Below, piece after piece: positions 21,136 to 32,677 of a DNA stretch of 64,000 nt (its first letter is position 1; the number at the start of each line of letters is the position of its first letter). The stretch is from NCBI GenBank assembly GCA_964036195.1, contig OZ038460.1, positions 13,581,504 through 13,645,503 of the forward strand. Reading direction: 5' to 3'. The position numbers and the translations under genes are program-made. The DNA is from Sphaerolaimus hirsutus. Taxonomy: Eukaryota; Nematoda; Chromadorea; Monhysterida; Sphaerolaimidae. A model generated the notes under the pieces. It saw only the letters and a list, made by a program, of their open reading frames with translations, made no database searches and was not told where the DNA came from.

Positions 21136-22147
21136 CAGCGTGGGCTGCTTTTGCATACATTTTATGACCCCATTGCTTAAAGGCATACTTCCCTGGTGTT
21201 GCTTGACGTAGGCCGGAGACGTTCCACCCCGCTGTCCCAACATTCTTTACTATGTACATATTTTAGTCTCAACTTGAAAAGGGGTTAGTGATGCAAAAAC
21301 CGTCACGGGTCCTGGCGCCAGCGCTTTGAAAAAAGCATTGTTGGATTTGAGGGTTGAGTGGTTTTGGTTGGTTAGTGCTTCATAGTGTTCCCCGATGGCT
21401 GCTACCACACAGCTATATTGAATCAGATATGGAAGCATTTGCACAGAACAAATATGGGAAATGGCAACAGCATCACTAAAAATACTAATGGCGCATGTGC
21501 CAGCACCCAATAGGTGCGAGGTTTGACACTGGCACCGAAATTTTTCTTTGAGGAATATAAAATTCAGCGCCAGAGACGTCAGCGGCGAGCACCAGAAAGT
21601 GTCTATCGCTAATACTGTTATATGTATGTTAACACTATTAGATGAAAACAGTCATGGGCCTATTTCTGAGCTGAACTATTTCATAGTGACATCATGTATC
21701 ACTTTCAAATATCTGGCTTACTATTCTGGTTGGATACGGTAGCATCGTGTGCACAGCGTCCAGTCCCTTGACTATAAGTTGTTTGGCGCAATCGCCAACA
21801 CCACCACCAGTCCATGGCAGGATTTCATCACTAATAAATAGTGTGTCTTGACAAAAAATATACTGCGAAAAGTGCGCTGGAACGCACAAGCATCGCGTGT
21901 GCGTAAACCCACCATCGCCTGGGGCTGACAGTGCAAGTGATACAGAAATACATACTTGGACGGCGTTTTAGCTTCTAAACTACTCCCCATGAATAATGTC
22001 AATCGGGGATGGTTCGAGCGAGTGATAGCCTTTATTTTGGGATGTTCAGTTGAGACGGCCCAGTCAGTTTAAGTTATGTTTAACTTGCCTAAAATTTTGC
22101 CTCATTTTTTCAGTAGGTAATACGACTTTTGAAAAAAGTCGTAAATA
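21136..22147. other. No gene seen
   Basis: Mixed sequence. A minus-strand frame at 21250-21510 is open but resembles nothing I know, and no clear element ends were found. Confidence 0.3.
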
Positions 22148-22712
22148 CCGTATATCCTTGAATAAGACCCCAGGGGCGTTATTATTTCGTCAGAGGTTTT
22201 GGAGGGGGGAGTTATTCAAGGGGGGGTACTATTCAAGGGGGGGAGTTATTTTTTCCTCAGAACTTCCAGGAAAACTTTCACTTTATTCATTGTTTGTATG
22301 CATTCCGTCAACACATCTAATGCAGCAAAATGACCAGTTCAACAAGAACAAAAACAACGTATCCATCCTAAAATTCGTGTTCATCGGCGTGTAGGTATGC
22401 ATACGCTGCGTACACAAAATGTATCTGTTGTGCCGTCCCGGCCGTCGGCTAACATTCTTTTCTATTTTTCGTTTCACACACCAAACCCCATTTGCATTCG
22501 ATGAATCAGCCCAGACATAGCTTTATTTTTCTGTTTGTCTCGTTTTCATTTTCGTGTGTTGCTCATCGATCGTTTTACCCAGAGGGGGGACTTATTCAAG
22601 AGGGGGGAGTTATTCAAGGGGGGGCGTTATTTTTTCCTCACATGGCCAACAGGGGGGTGTTATTCAAGGGGGGGTATTATTCGAGGGGGGGGTCTTATTC
22701 AAGGATATACGG
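22148..22712. mobile_element. CCGTATAT foldback element
   Basis: Ends CCGTATATCCTTGAATAAG / CTTATTCAAGGATATACGG, flanked by TA on both sides (22146-22147, 22713-22714). The interior includes a CATTCCGTCAACACATC stretch also found at 57070-57600, identifying the nested copy beside the assembly gap. Confidence 0.78.
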
Positions 22713-24963
22713 TATGTGTGGGCTTTTAGGTTTTACGTGAGAATGAATAAATAAATACATAGGTAGATACGTATTTTCTATCTGTGAGGTCGCAGCTAGG
22801 ATTGATTTTAGGAGTGAACGCTTTCGATTTTTCAAACGGTACCCCTGCAGGAAGACAGACAATTCCTTCAGACATCTATTTGTTTTTGTTTTTAGGTAGC
22901 ATAGAACCCCCTAGCATCCAGGACCTCACCCCGTATCTATGTAGCATATGGGTTTTTTACCTTAATCTTAGTTCCGCCGAAGTATCGAGCTACTTTGATG
23001 GCAATTTTATTTTACCGGGAAGTACGTCTGTGTCTTTTCCAGCCCACCTGGGGTGGCCGCTAATCACACGCAAAATTCACATGAATAATGACGTGTCGTG
23101 AAAGGCCTCAGCGCAACTTTATACGCCGCGGCTGGTTCAGGTGCGGCCGCCGCGAGCAATTGGCAACCGCTGCAGCGCAGTGCGCAGCGCCACGCTTCAA
23201 ACGCAATCCCGTTCTGTGGAAGCGCGCAGCACCGACCGCGTCCACGGCCGCTTACATTTATGTAAATTCGTTCACATCCACACTTGTTCCATTGCCGCGA
23301 GAGGCACAACTTGTCACATCGCATGCGGCTCCTGTATAAATTGCACCCGAGCATATTGGCCGGTTTTGCTCATTTTTACATAAATTATCACTCATTGCGG
23401 CCGCGCGCAGATGGGATTTAGCGGCGGGCGCGAGTTGCCCAGCGCCGACGTGAACGCGCCCGCTGCGCGGCTGTACGCGGAAACTGCGCCGCCGCGCTGC
23501 ACGCAGAGTTGTTTGGGTGGGACTAGGAAAAGATAGGTTCCCGAATTTAGGGACGTCGTGTTATCACAGCGTGGCGCGATAGAATTGGAAATTAGAATCC
23601 TAACACCATAAGCGATCCATCCAATGTCAAAATATTGAGGCATTTAGTCGCCGACAGGATATTTCTAGACCACAAAACAATACCCCAAGTATGGCACCAT
23701 TAACAGCTGAACAACACAGCAGCAAGTCCGCATAGCTGCGAGTTTTTTCGGCCGCGCGCGCGTGTCGCACCGGTTCGGAACGTAGCTACCGCAATTTCGA
23801 AATCCTTTCTCTAAGCCTATTTCCTACGTCGAGCGAAGGGAGGGGGGGGGGCATAAAAACTCGTAACTGGTTCCGATGTGTCCGGCCCAGACTCGCATAA
23901 AACTTCTGCCGTCCCGGGCCGTAGGGGGCATTGTGGCCGCTAAAATATGTCACAAGCGTTTTGCTCGGAGCGCCGCATCGGCGGCGCGCAGGAAGGAAAT
24001 CAGAACAAGTGCCCTATTCCATAACCAGCTTACCTTTACATCGTTTATACCATTAACAATGTAATTCGACTGCCGACCGCGCTCACGGTGGTCCCGCTGT
24101 TCATGTATTTTTTTTCCTCAGAGGTAGTAAGCATGTGATGAATGTCGGCGTTATTTTTTCAGTGAAACATTGATAACACACATTATTTTTTATGGTAGAA
24201 ATATTTATCTACACGTATGCCGGCACGTATGCTCAAACGACGCCATTATTTCTACTCGAGTAGAAAACACCTGGCCCATTACAGAATTCGATCATAACAT
24301 ATTCAAGACAGACAAAATGTTATTAAACTACAGAAATTACCCAGAACTATCCATGGACAAAACGGCGCTGCAAATCTGACATAGCTGAAGTCAGATGCAA
24401 CGCTACAGGCTCATTCAGATGCGCGGAATTTTTGATGTGGTTTTCATTGGTTGGTTTCAATGAGAATTTACTGGGTGTCCTTAGTAACTTAGAAACACAC
24501 TAATTAAAAATCGAACGAAAATGTCATGCTAATTTTGGCTAGCGATGACATTATCTCCTGGTAAAAGTGAGTCAACTGAACTTATGTCGTCTTGTATGCG
24601 CAACATGTGAATCGATCACCCCTAGAGCCATCACGGAAACAAAAGTTAATATATAGACCCTACATATTTACTAGTAGTGAAGGAAAAGGTCCAGGAAAAA
24701 TGGTGCCAGGCGCCAATGGCGCCATGGCAATGGCACCATCCGATCACTACATACTAAATACATCATCAAGATTAAACGTATTGCACTGCACCGCCGCAGC
24801 ATGCATATGGAGATATCTATCGACGTGTGACGCCAGAACGGCCGGTCACTTGCACACGTACAGCCGCCGACTGCACAGACGATACATCAAACAGTACGTA
24901 AATATCACATCTAGATCGCGTGCCAATTGGCAGCGAGCCAAACCGGAAGTGTCACGCACACAG
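22713..24963. other. No gene seen; GC-rich islands at 23100-23340 and 23395-23515
   Basis: The islands show CpG and GCGC clusters with arginine/alanine-rich open frames on both strands, more like regulatory or repeat-derived DNA than exons. A small GCGCC cluster (about 24697-24735) resembles the GCGCC-type elements. Upstream exons of the Cys-rich gene at 24964 may lie here but were not found. Confidence 0.3.
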
Positions 24964-25739
24964 GGACAGCCTGAACCCGTCGATGACGTGCCACCAGCAG
25001 TGCCTGCTGTCCGCGCTGCACGAGCAATTCAAGGGCAACGCGCCCAAGCTGCTGCCCACCGGCCTGATCGACCACACGCTGTCCAACGAACGCGAAATCG
25101 CGCAGTATTGCCAAGCGGCCATAGACGCCCAGCAATGCACGCACAACTGCACGATCACTATTGGTAAGTCGGCACATTTGAGTGCGCGCAAGCAGAAATC
25201 AGAATAGCAATGCTCTGTACGAATCGCAGGCCCGTCGCACTTCGCCAGCACGGTGCAGTTCATGTGCGTCGACGCCTACAGAGAGTTCATCCAGGGCACG
25301 CGCTGCGCAAAGGACTACTCGGCCATCATGACGCTCAACTGCCGCACTGAGTGCGGCTCCAACACCACGTACACCAACGCGCAGCTGAACTTGGAGATCG
25401 CCCAGCGCACCGACAACTTGCTGGCCAAGGCCGCAAACATGGCGGTCATTTGCGAATACGTACACTGCAACCTCAAGGCAAGCACTACCCGCCCCAAAAC
25501 CGACTCGCAATGTCAACCACACACTGGTAAAAACGCAGTGCCAGTCGAAAACGATGAAAACGCTGTGCGCGGAGAACGCGGGCGAATTCCTGCGGCGGTA
25601 CAACCAGTTGACGTTCAGCAACTTGCAGCAATTGGCGGAGCGGAACAACGACCCCTACTACCCCACGGAGTGCAAGCGGCTCGCCGCGCCCCTGGACATC
25701 GACGACAAGCCAGTGCGGTTGGTGGTTCATACTATTTAG
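24964..25739 (+). CDS. Cysteine-rich secreted-type protein, 3' exons
   Basis: Three exons: 24964-25163 (donor G|GTAAGT), 25230-25477 and 25539-25739 (stop TAG). Phases agree. The joined product has about 215 residues with some 14 cysteines in spaced pairs (MTCHQQC, CTHNC, NCRTEC, CEYVHC) and several NxT/S sites, as in an extracellular disulfide-bonded domain. The second intron is only 61 bp and uses a GC donor (AAG|GCAAGC) with acceptor GCAG. The start exon and any signal peptide lie upstream and were not found. The Cys spacing recalls nematode-type secreted Cys-rich families (such as chondroitin proteoglycan 4 or DUF19), but I cannot confirm a match. It stands alone, with repeats on both sides. 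Confidence 0.6.
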
Positions 25740-25769
25740 TAGTGGCTACACGTGGGGGTTACTATACTA

Positions 25770-26012
25770 TGCCTGGGGCCAGTTCCGCAAATTTAGAAGT
25801 GATAAGTAAAATGGCAAAAGCGAAGTGAATTGAGAAGTAAAAGCGAAGTGAATTGAGAAGTAAAATGGCAAAAGCGAACTGAATTGAGAAGTAAAATGGA
25901 AAAAGCGGAGATAAATTAATTTTTATTTTTATTTTTTACTTAGCTTTTGCCATTTCACTTCACTTTTGCCAATTTACGTCGCATTTGCCATTTTACGACT
26001 GGCACCAGATCG
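25770..26012. repeat. K-family foldback
   Basis: Left end GGCCAGTTCCGCAAATTT, right end GACTGGCACCAG; arms of GAAGTAAAATGGCAAAAGCG and its complement. It lies just downstream of the Cys-rich gene, perhaps in its 3' UTR. Confidence 0.55.
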
Positions 26013-26044
26013 CATCACACACTGTAACTATAATAATCACCACT

Positions 26045-26148
26045 GAAACTTGGGAAACTTATAAATCTGTTTTGAGCACATTTGACTTAATTTTCCATTC
26101 TGGTAAACTCAAGATTTATGAGTTTCCCAAATTTTTGTGGTGTATTAG
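26045..26148. repeat. Palindrome related to 18985-19125
   Basis: TTGGGAAACTTATAAATCTG and AGATTTATGAGTTTCCCAA are inverted around about 26095. No target duplication was identified. Confidence 0.5.
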
Positions 26149-27035
26149 TATGCAGCCCTTTCATCTGCAAGTGCAAAATTACGTTAGGAGAAATCAGAAC
26201 AGCGTGACGCGAGCGGCTGCAATTTGTAAAGCATCGAAAAATTGCAAAAACTAGATGACATCGCGAACGTTTGTCAACTGAATGCCAACTAAATAACAAA
26301 AAAAATGTTCTAAGCATCACGCTTAACAGAAACAAGCATATTTCATGAAATCAGTTAATAGAAACATGCTCAAATTTTTGACGAAATAATAATCCACCCC
26401 CCCCCCCCTTGATTAGTTCCCCTCTCAAAAGCGTCTGATGAAAAATAATTCCCCCGGGTAATTATTCGAGTATATACGGTATGCTCTAACACATAGGAAA
26501 GTTAAAATTACATAATAACCCAAATTTAGTTGTCATGAATTCAGTTGACATCCAGCTATTGGGGGCCCTATTTGACCAGGCAACTGACACTCACTTCATG
26601 TGGATTTTCCAAATAAAATCTGAGAACGGGTGCAGGATCACTTGTCATCTTGAAAATGGTATTTTTATTAGACGAGCTATTGTTAAAAACTGAAACTATT
26701 TTTAAAATTTTTTAAACTGCATCTCATTCATTGAAGTTTCATGAACACTTCCTTCTTGCTTGTAAGTAAATACGTCAAAACTAAATATCTCCCGAATTTA
26801 CAACCACCAATAGAAACGCCGGATTATCAAAACAAGAATTACCCTGTTTGTAAAATTGGGCACAACACAATTAGCAAATCTCTTGAGGGGGGGATTATTA
26901 TTTCCTCATTTGTCTTAGAGGGGGGAATAATTCGACACGGGGAATTATTCAAGTAAATACGGTAAGTACGCGGACCTGGAAAAGGCACTTGCAGTGTCAA
27001 AAATTGTGGTACCGTTGATGTCCTCGCCCATATAC
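26149..27035. other. No gene seen; partial foldback pieces
   Basis: Contains right-hand fragments of CCGTATTT elements ending TATATACGG at about 26479 and AAATACGG at about 26961, and GTTGACA words of the GGGCC-ACACAC family around 26250-26560. No exon recognised. Confidence 0.35.
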
Positions 27036-27353
27036 CGTATATACACGAATAATCCCACGGGGAATTATTTTTCGTCAGACGTTTTTGAGGGGGGAACTAT
27101 TCGAACGGGGGAATTATTCAAGGGGGAGGGGGAATTAATTTTTTCGTTAAAAATTTCAAGCATGTTTCTATGAACTGATTTCAAGGAATTAGCGTTTTTA
27201 CTAAATAACATGTAATTTTTGTTCAAATTTGATGCAAAACTTTATCATATGCCTAAAGGGGGGGGGGATTATTCGACGGGGGAATAATTTTTTCCTCACT
27301 CGCCTAAGAGGGGGGAATTATTCAAGGCGTGGGAATTCATCGAGTATATACGG
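27036..27353. mobile_element. CCGTATAT foldback element
   Basis: Ends CCGTATATACACGAATAAT / ATTCATCGAGTATATACGG, flanked by TA (27034-27035, 27354-27355). Confidence 0.75.
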
Positions 27354-27379
27354 TAGATGTGATAATTCCTTCGGGAACA

Positions 27380-27522
27380 TTGGCCCTACACACGTCAACT
27401 GGTTCCGTTCCTAGTTCAAAGATTGCATTTGAACGTCGTTCGTCCACTCATCGGCAAGCTTTGGATCGGGATCGGCACCAGTTGACATTTGGTGTCGATG
27501 TCAACTAGCGTGTGTGGGCCAA
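27380..27522. mobile_element. Foldback element, GGGCC-ACACAC family
   Basis: Ends TTGGCCCTACACAC / GTGTGTGGGCCAA. The interior is close to the copy at 47495-47662, sharing TTCAAAGATT and GCACCAGTTGACATTTGG. Confidence 0.65.
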
Positions 27523-27697
27523 TTACCACCACGCACCACCAAACACAGTGCAACATCGACCAGAAGGCAACCGACGGGCGAACTGCAAGCCGACGGCGAA
27601 GCCAAAGCGAACGGCGGCCGCCAGGAGAAATCACCGCAAATGAACACCGCCACCGACCCCGCCCCCCAGCGAACGTCAGTCGACAAGCAGAGACAAA

Positions 27698-27730
27698 ATG
27701 GCCGACATCGCAAGGAAACAGAGCAAACCG
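27698..27730 (+). CDS. Candidate first coding exon (MADIARKQSKP)
   Basis: An ATG in a good context (GACAAAATGG) begins 11 codons and runs into a donor CCG|GTGAGG. The preceding 180 bases are GC-rich and could be a promoter and 5' UTR. No continuing exon was found on this strand: the next genes downstream (NSA2, pallidin, EXOC2) are all on the other strand. A second upstream frame also runs through the donor. It may be a non-coding first exon or chance. Confidence 0.2.
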
Positions 27731-28063
27731 GTGAGGCGGCCGGCTGCCGCGTTTTCAACACACTTTTGACTCTGATTTTGGCTGTGCACGTTTTGAGGTT
27801 GCGCTGTTTCATGTGATTTTTGATTGTTAACGGATTTTTGTGATTACCGTAATTTTTTAACGAGACTAAAGTGTAATGTCTTTTTCTGTTTTGTTTGTAA
27901 ACAAATACAGTTGGCATACAGTTTCATCGTAACTCTGATAATAAGCCCGACAAAATTGTTGTTCCGTACCTCACTTCTTTCAAAACGATCGCCACTTCTC
28001 CACCCGATAAATAATAATAAAATCTGAGCCACGCACAACTAAAAATACCTCAGTCAACATAAC

Positions 28064-30345
28064 TCAAACCAACAAAACAGCATTAATACATCCATCATTC
28101 TCTGGGTGATTGGTGACTTGCGCATACTTTCCCCAAACGACCTTACCACCCTGGGTGACGAGGCCGAGCTCGCTGACATTCACCTCGATCACGGTGCCCT
28201 TGGTGATGACGCCCAACGACGTGTACGCCGCGCTCGTGGGGTTCTTTTTCACGCCGATCAGGGGTAGACTGAAGGTTGTCCGCAATTCCGGATGGGTCAC
28301 GTGGGCAGTTTTGAAGCGCAGCGCCTGTGTATTTGAAGATTTCTGTTTGAGGAGGGAATTTCAAACGGGGAATTACTCAAAGGCGGGTGGGTTATTTCTT
28401 TGTCTAAATTTCCGAGCAAATTAGTTCTACAAACTCATTTCTCATGAAATATGCATTTTTAACAAAATAGCATCTATTTTTGTTCAAATCGGACATAAAA
28501 ATGTGAATATATGTCTAAGGGGGGATTATTTTTTCCACACTTTTATAACAGGGGGAATTATCCGATGGGAATTATTCAATCAAATACGGTATGTTAAAAG
28601 CGCGAGAAACGGAAATGGTTAGAGGCACGCACCATGGGTCTGATGAATCTCTCATACTTTGGTGGCTTTCTGGTGAAACCGTCGCCCACAAATGTCACCT
28701 TCGTGCACATGCGCTTCCACGATTTGCCTGCACCGTGGATAAATCAACAATGACCTGAATAAACATTACTTGATTTAAAAAAATAAGATGCAACGAACGT
28801 CTCGACTTTCCAGTCTTCACGACCTTGAACGCTTCAGCTTCACTGACGGCTTTAACCTTGGGCAGCGGCACTTCCCACTTGCCCTGCGAAACACCAACAC
28901 GTAATGCTAATTTAAATGTCGAAAGTACAACAACTACCGTATTCCCCGAATTACCCCCCTTTTGGCCACATTTACTGTGAGTTTTGGGTATGTAAAAGCC
29001 TATTCTTTACTACGCCCCATCAGAAAAATTTCTGACGAAAGAACCCCCCTCGAATTTACCCTCCTCAAAATTTACTGAGCGAAATAGTAACCCGAGGGCC
29101 ATTCCGAGGAAATACGGTCTTTATCTACAACCACAAAGAACATACGGCCTTCTCCTTGCGCTTCTGCTTGAGCATGTTGCTGAGCACCTTGCCGGTGGTC
29201 TGCTGCTCCCTGTCGAGCAGGTAGGCGGGCACGGCGTTCTCCTCGTTCGTGTCCGGCTTCTTGGAGCTAGACTGCTCGCGCTCGTCGTGCTGCTTGATCC
29301 TGGGAGAGTGGAAGGGATTGTGGTACTGGGTGGGATTCAGTTGGTGAGAGATTCATAGAAATCACGGTTAAATCACGTGTTTTTCAAGTGCAAATGTAAA
29401 TATTTACATAGGGGTGATATTTAAATGATTGGCACATCTCTCTAATGAATCCCCGGTTCATCCCCATTCTAAAATACGTCAGGTCAATGTCACGTGATAG
29501 GACATTTAAAAATGTGTGAAATTTGACTCCGTCAAACAAGCGTGGAGCACCAGGGACAGTCCCAAACCCTGCAATGTGTAAAGGCAAGTGACAAATTTCA
29601 TGTAAAATGTCAATCAAAATTGTTATTACTGAACTTTGCATCACAATTTACACATTTTTTATGACATCTTACATGACATTTGACACTGGCCTTTACACTA
29701 ACAGGAACTCGCACCATATGGAACACACCACGCCACACGACAAAACACCGGATCCCGAAAACAATCTCCGCACAATGAACCGACAATTTCCTCATCTGCA
29801 CCTTCTCATTGAACCTCTTCTTGTTGTACAGCTTGGCCTTGATGCCGCGCAGTTTCTTAGCCACCTTGGCCTGCTTGTGCGCCGCACGACCCTCCCGCTT
29901 TCGCCTGCAATTGACATGAGGAAACTAGTAATTTCATCCAGGGGACACTTTAGCAACTGGTGGAGTGAAATTGGGAGTGAAAAACTTTAAAACAGATTGT
30001 AAATGTTAAATTGGTAAAAAGAAAATGATAAATTTAAAAAAGTATTTTTTAACCAAAAATATTCATTTTTAATAAAAAAATTTTGTTTTGTTTCCATTTA
30101 AAAGTACTTCCCTAAATATAGTTGTAAAAAGTCATAAATTGTATAAATAAATAAAGTTGTATAAATATAGTCATCTTCCTGTTATCTGTTTTTGAAATTT
30201 TACACTTATCATATTTCACCGCTCATTTTTGGTGGAATTGGCACCAGGGCAGTAATGTACGAAAAGCAACGCACTTGCGCTCTTCATGATCGAGGCGGCG
30301 GCCGTGCCGCTTCTGATGCAACTCGACGTACTCGTTCTGCGGCAT
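28064..30345 (-). CDS. NSA2: Ribosome biogenesis protein NSA2 homologue, complete
   Basis: Six exons on the minus strand: 30345-30275, 29904-29785, 29299-29146, 28883-28799, 28727-28633, 28324-28064, giving 261 residues (the human protein has 260). It starts [19 protein letters not shown] and ends in [11 protein letters not shown], both hallmark ends of the family. The C-terminal part has the eS8-like core ([29 protein letters not shown]). NSA2 is a nucleolar factor that joins late pre-60S particles and is needed for 27S pre-rRNA processing. All splice phases agree; the exon 4 donor (AGAC|GTTCGT) is weak and was chosen because it alone keeps the family length. Introns hold a K-family foldback (intron 1), a palindromic MITE (intron 2) and CCGTATT elements (introns 3 and 5). 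Pallidin lies 452 bp upstream in the same orientation. Confidence 0.96.
28937..29117. mobile_element. CCGTATT foldback in NSA2 intron 3
   Basis: Left end CCGTATTCCCCGAATTACCC after TA, right end CGAGGAAATACGG. About 180 bp, non-coding. Another right-hand piece ends at about 28590 in intron 5. Confidence 0.65.
29552..29710. repeat. Palindromic MITE in NSA2 intron 2
   Basis: Left edge CCAGGGACAGTCCCAAACCC; inverted GTGTAAAGG / CCTTTACAC and CAAGTGAC / GTCAAATG blocks. Same family as the intron-forming element at 5755-5932, but here it sits in the middle of a longer intron. Confidence 0.55.
29943..30243. mobile_element. K-family foldback filling most of NSA2 intron 1
   Basis: Flanked by CCAGG on both sides (29938-29942 and 30244-30248). 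It makes up about 300 of the 370 intron bases, but the splice sites lie outside it. Right end GGAATTGGCA. Confidence 0.6.
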
Positions 30346-30549
30346 GTTGTCACCCAACAAACCGGACGCAACAAAAACACCTGCGAAGCAACGGCACGGA
30401 TAAATGGTTGCATCAACAATAAGGAGGCGACAATAAGTAGCCCAATGCTTTCGGTAATGACAGCTGGAGAATTGTCACTGTCACAGCGCGCTAGCGACTG
30501 TGTATTGTACCGACCACGTATCGATAAGCCAATGTGTGCCAGCACTAGG

Positions 30550-30555
30550 TTTATT
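30550..30555 (-). terminator. Possible poly(A) signal of pallidin
   Basis: AATAAA on the minus strand, about 240 bases past the pallidin stop codon and 205 bases before the NSA2 start codon. Confidence 0.4.
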
Positions 30556-30797
30556 CGAACTTACGGTAGTGCACAAAACAAATATATCACTGTAAAAATA
30601 TTATATCATTGTAAAATACTACTCACACAACGATAAATAGTGCTACTTTTACAAACTATTTGCTACAACGGCCTACGACGCTCACCAAAATAAAGGCACT
30701 CAAAAAGGGAAAAAGCACCAAGTGAAAGTAAACCACCCATTAGAAATCATCACCTGAGGTAATCACAGCCATAAATAGCACACTTAACACCACAAAA

Positions 30798-32220
30798 TCA
30801 CTTATCCCTGACAGGTCTAGCCAAAATGGCCTGCTCACTCCGTTCCATCTTAAGTCTGCGAGCTTCTGCGATCTGCCTGAGTTTGTTAGCCCTGGCCTTG
30901 AGTTTCTGCGAGCGCGAGTGCAGCTCCAACATGCTCTTGCGCGCCATGACCAGCTTCCTGTAGTATACGTGCGTGCGCAGCATCTGAGTATGGTTATAGT
31001 GGGGGGTTTGAATGGATTTTGGATTAAGGGCGTATGAAAGATTGCGCGCTTGTGCGCAAAAAATGCAAGATAATTAGTAAATGAGAAAGCAGAATTAAAA
31101 CATTTTTAAATACGATTCTATGTTTTTTTAACGGTTGAAAAAGCGCCGGCCAGCTCTACCTAGTTACCATTAAAACAAATTTATTATTAATTATATTATC
31201 AACTTTCATCGAGTACATAAATAAAAGTCGTATTCTATACCACACTTTGCGAAAAACTTCCATCAGACATATAGGTAGATATTTAGGGGGCAGCTCACAC
31301 GACGTAGGCTCATCCTACATCTAAACCCACCACACATCTAAATCTACTTTGTCTCTCGAATAGACTATTTAATTTAGGGAATTTCAAGAAAGTCATGATG
31401 ACACAAGGTAATCAATCTAATATAACATGTTAGAGTGGTTGAAGGCAATTTGACACCACATGTGTTAAGACATGACAGTTGACAACTATTGAGTGCAGTC
31501 AGTGTTATTTACTACAACTTTGACCTGGGAAATCACCGAGTCATCGAAAGTGACTCTTAATGTAGCACTTTTTCATCATCAACATTTTTTTGCATTCATT
31601 ATCCACCAAAAATGCAAGGAATACGCATCAAATATAACAGACATCCAATTTCTGGGCCAGGATGTGGGATGGGTTTAGATGTGGAATGACACAGGCCCGC
31701 TCACACTACTGAACTCCCATTGAAGTGAACTGTGATAGCTGACAAACCAGTTTGTGTGCGGCCGCGTACGTCTCGCTGTCGCAATTGGCGCTCTGCTCAT
31801 CCAACAACATAGTCACGTGCTCCTGTCGAGCTCTGCAATTTTAAAAGAGAGCAATGAAAAGGGAAACATCTTAATTCATAATTCAGTTCGCGCAGGTTAA
31901 ATATATACGTGTACATAATAGTCCTAGGCGCCTCTCATTAAAAGCACAGAAAAAGTTACACAAGGTTGTATAAACGCCGGCGAAAAATACACAAATCCTA
32001 ATAAAAATACGTAGAAGAATCCAGACACTCAATTCAGAAATTTCCAAACAAACACGCATCACCAAACCGCAAAACCAAGAACCAACTGCAGCTCATCGAG
32101 CAAAAGATCCAGTTTCTTCAATGGCTCGCCAAGGGCATCAGCCAACGGGGCGCCTCCAACCGCTGGGGCACTTGAGGTGGACGCGTCGGTGTCCACGCTG
32201 GAGCCCACCTCGGTAGACAT
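30798..32220 (-). CDS. BLOC1S6: Pallidin, BLOC-1 subunit 6 homologue, complete
   Basis: Three exons on the minus strand: 32220-32087, 31832-31748, 30983-30798, giving 134 residues (human 172). The last exon carries YYRKLVMARKSMLELHSRSQ followed by KLKARANKLRQ. This lines up with the conserved pallidin coiled coil (Y-x-KLV-xx-RK-xx-L-xx-LH-xx-S-x-KLK-x-RA-x-KL). The end ILARPVRDK resembles the vertebrate LTARPAKR end. The first exon codes a low-complexity Ser/Thr/Ala start and the helix LKKLDLLLDELQ. BLOC-1 acts in endosome sorting to lysosome-related organelles, and pallidin binds the SNARE syntaxin 13. Donor CA|GTTGGT of exon 1 was chosen because it alone keeps the frame of exon 2. It lies between EXOC2 and NSA2 with gaps of 457 and 452 bp. 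A pyrimidine-rich CTATCACAACCAG lies just before the ATG. Confidence 0.85.
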
Positions 32221-32677
32221 GTTGGTCTGGTCTGGTTGTGATAGGAAGAAATGAAAGTGGTGGTGAAAATGTGATGATAAGGTAGGGCATAGTAGCTGGG
32301 GGTTGATTGTCAACGAGAATAGACCGGTGCCAATTCCGCAAGTTGTCAAGTGAAAGTGGGAAGTTGTAAGATATTTATATTCATGCAAATAAGTATACAG
32401 TGGTATCATGGAACAACAATCATTTTTAACCAAACTCTATGCGCTTCTAAATATTTTCTGTCCAGTTACTTTTTTGCCACCTCGCAACCTTGGGAAGTGG
32501 GCCCGATAGTGGTACTAATAAATAGGTAAATACTGTATTTGAAATGCGAATAACTTTTAATTCATTGCGCTGATAGTACAAGAAAAGATAAAAAATACAT
32601 CCCAAGAATATCACAATAAGTAAATAAATATTTTGCATCACAATTCAATCCACTCGTACACAACTCAAGACAAATAT

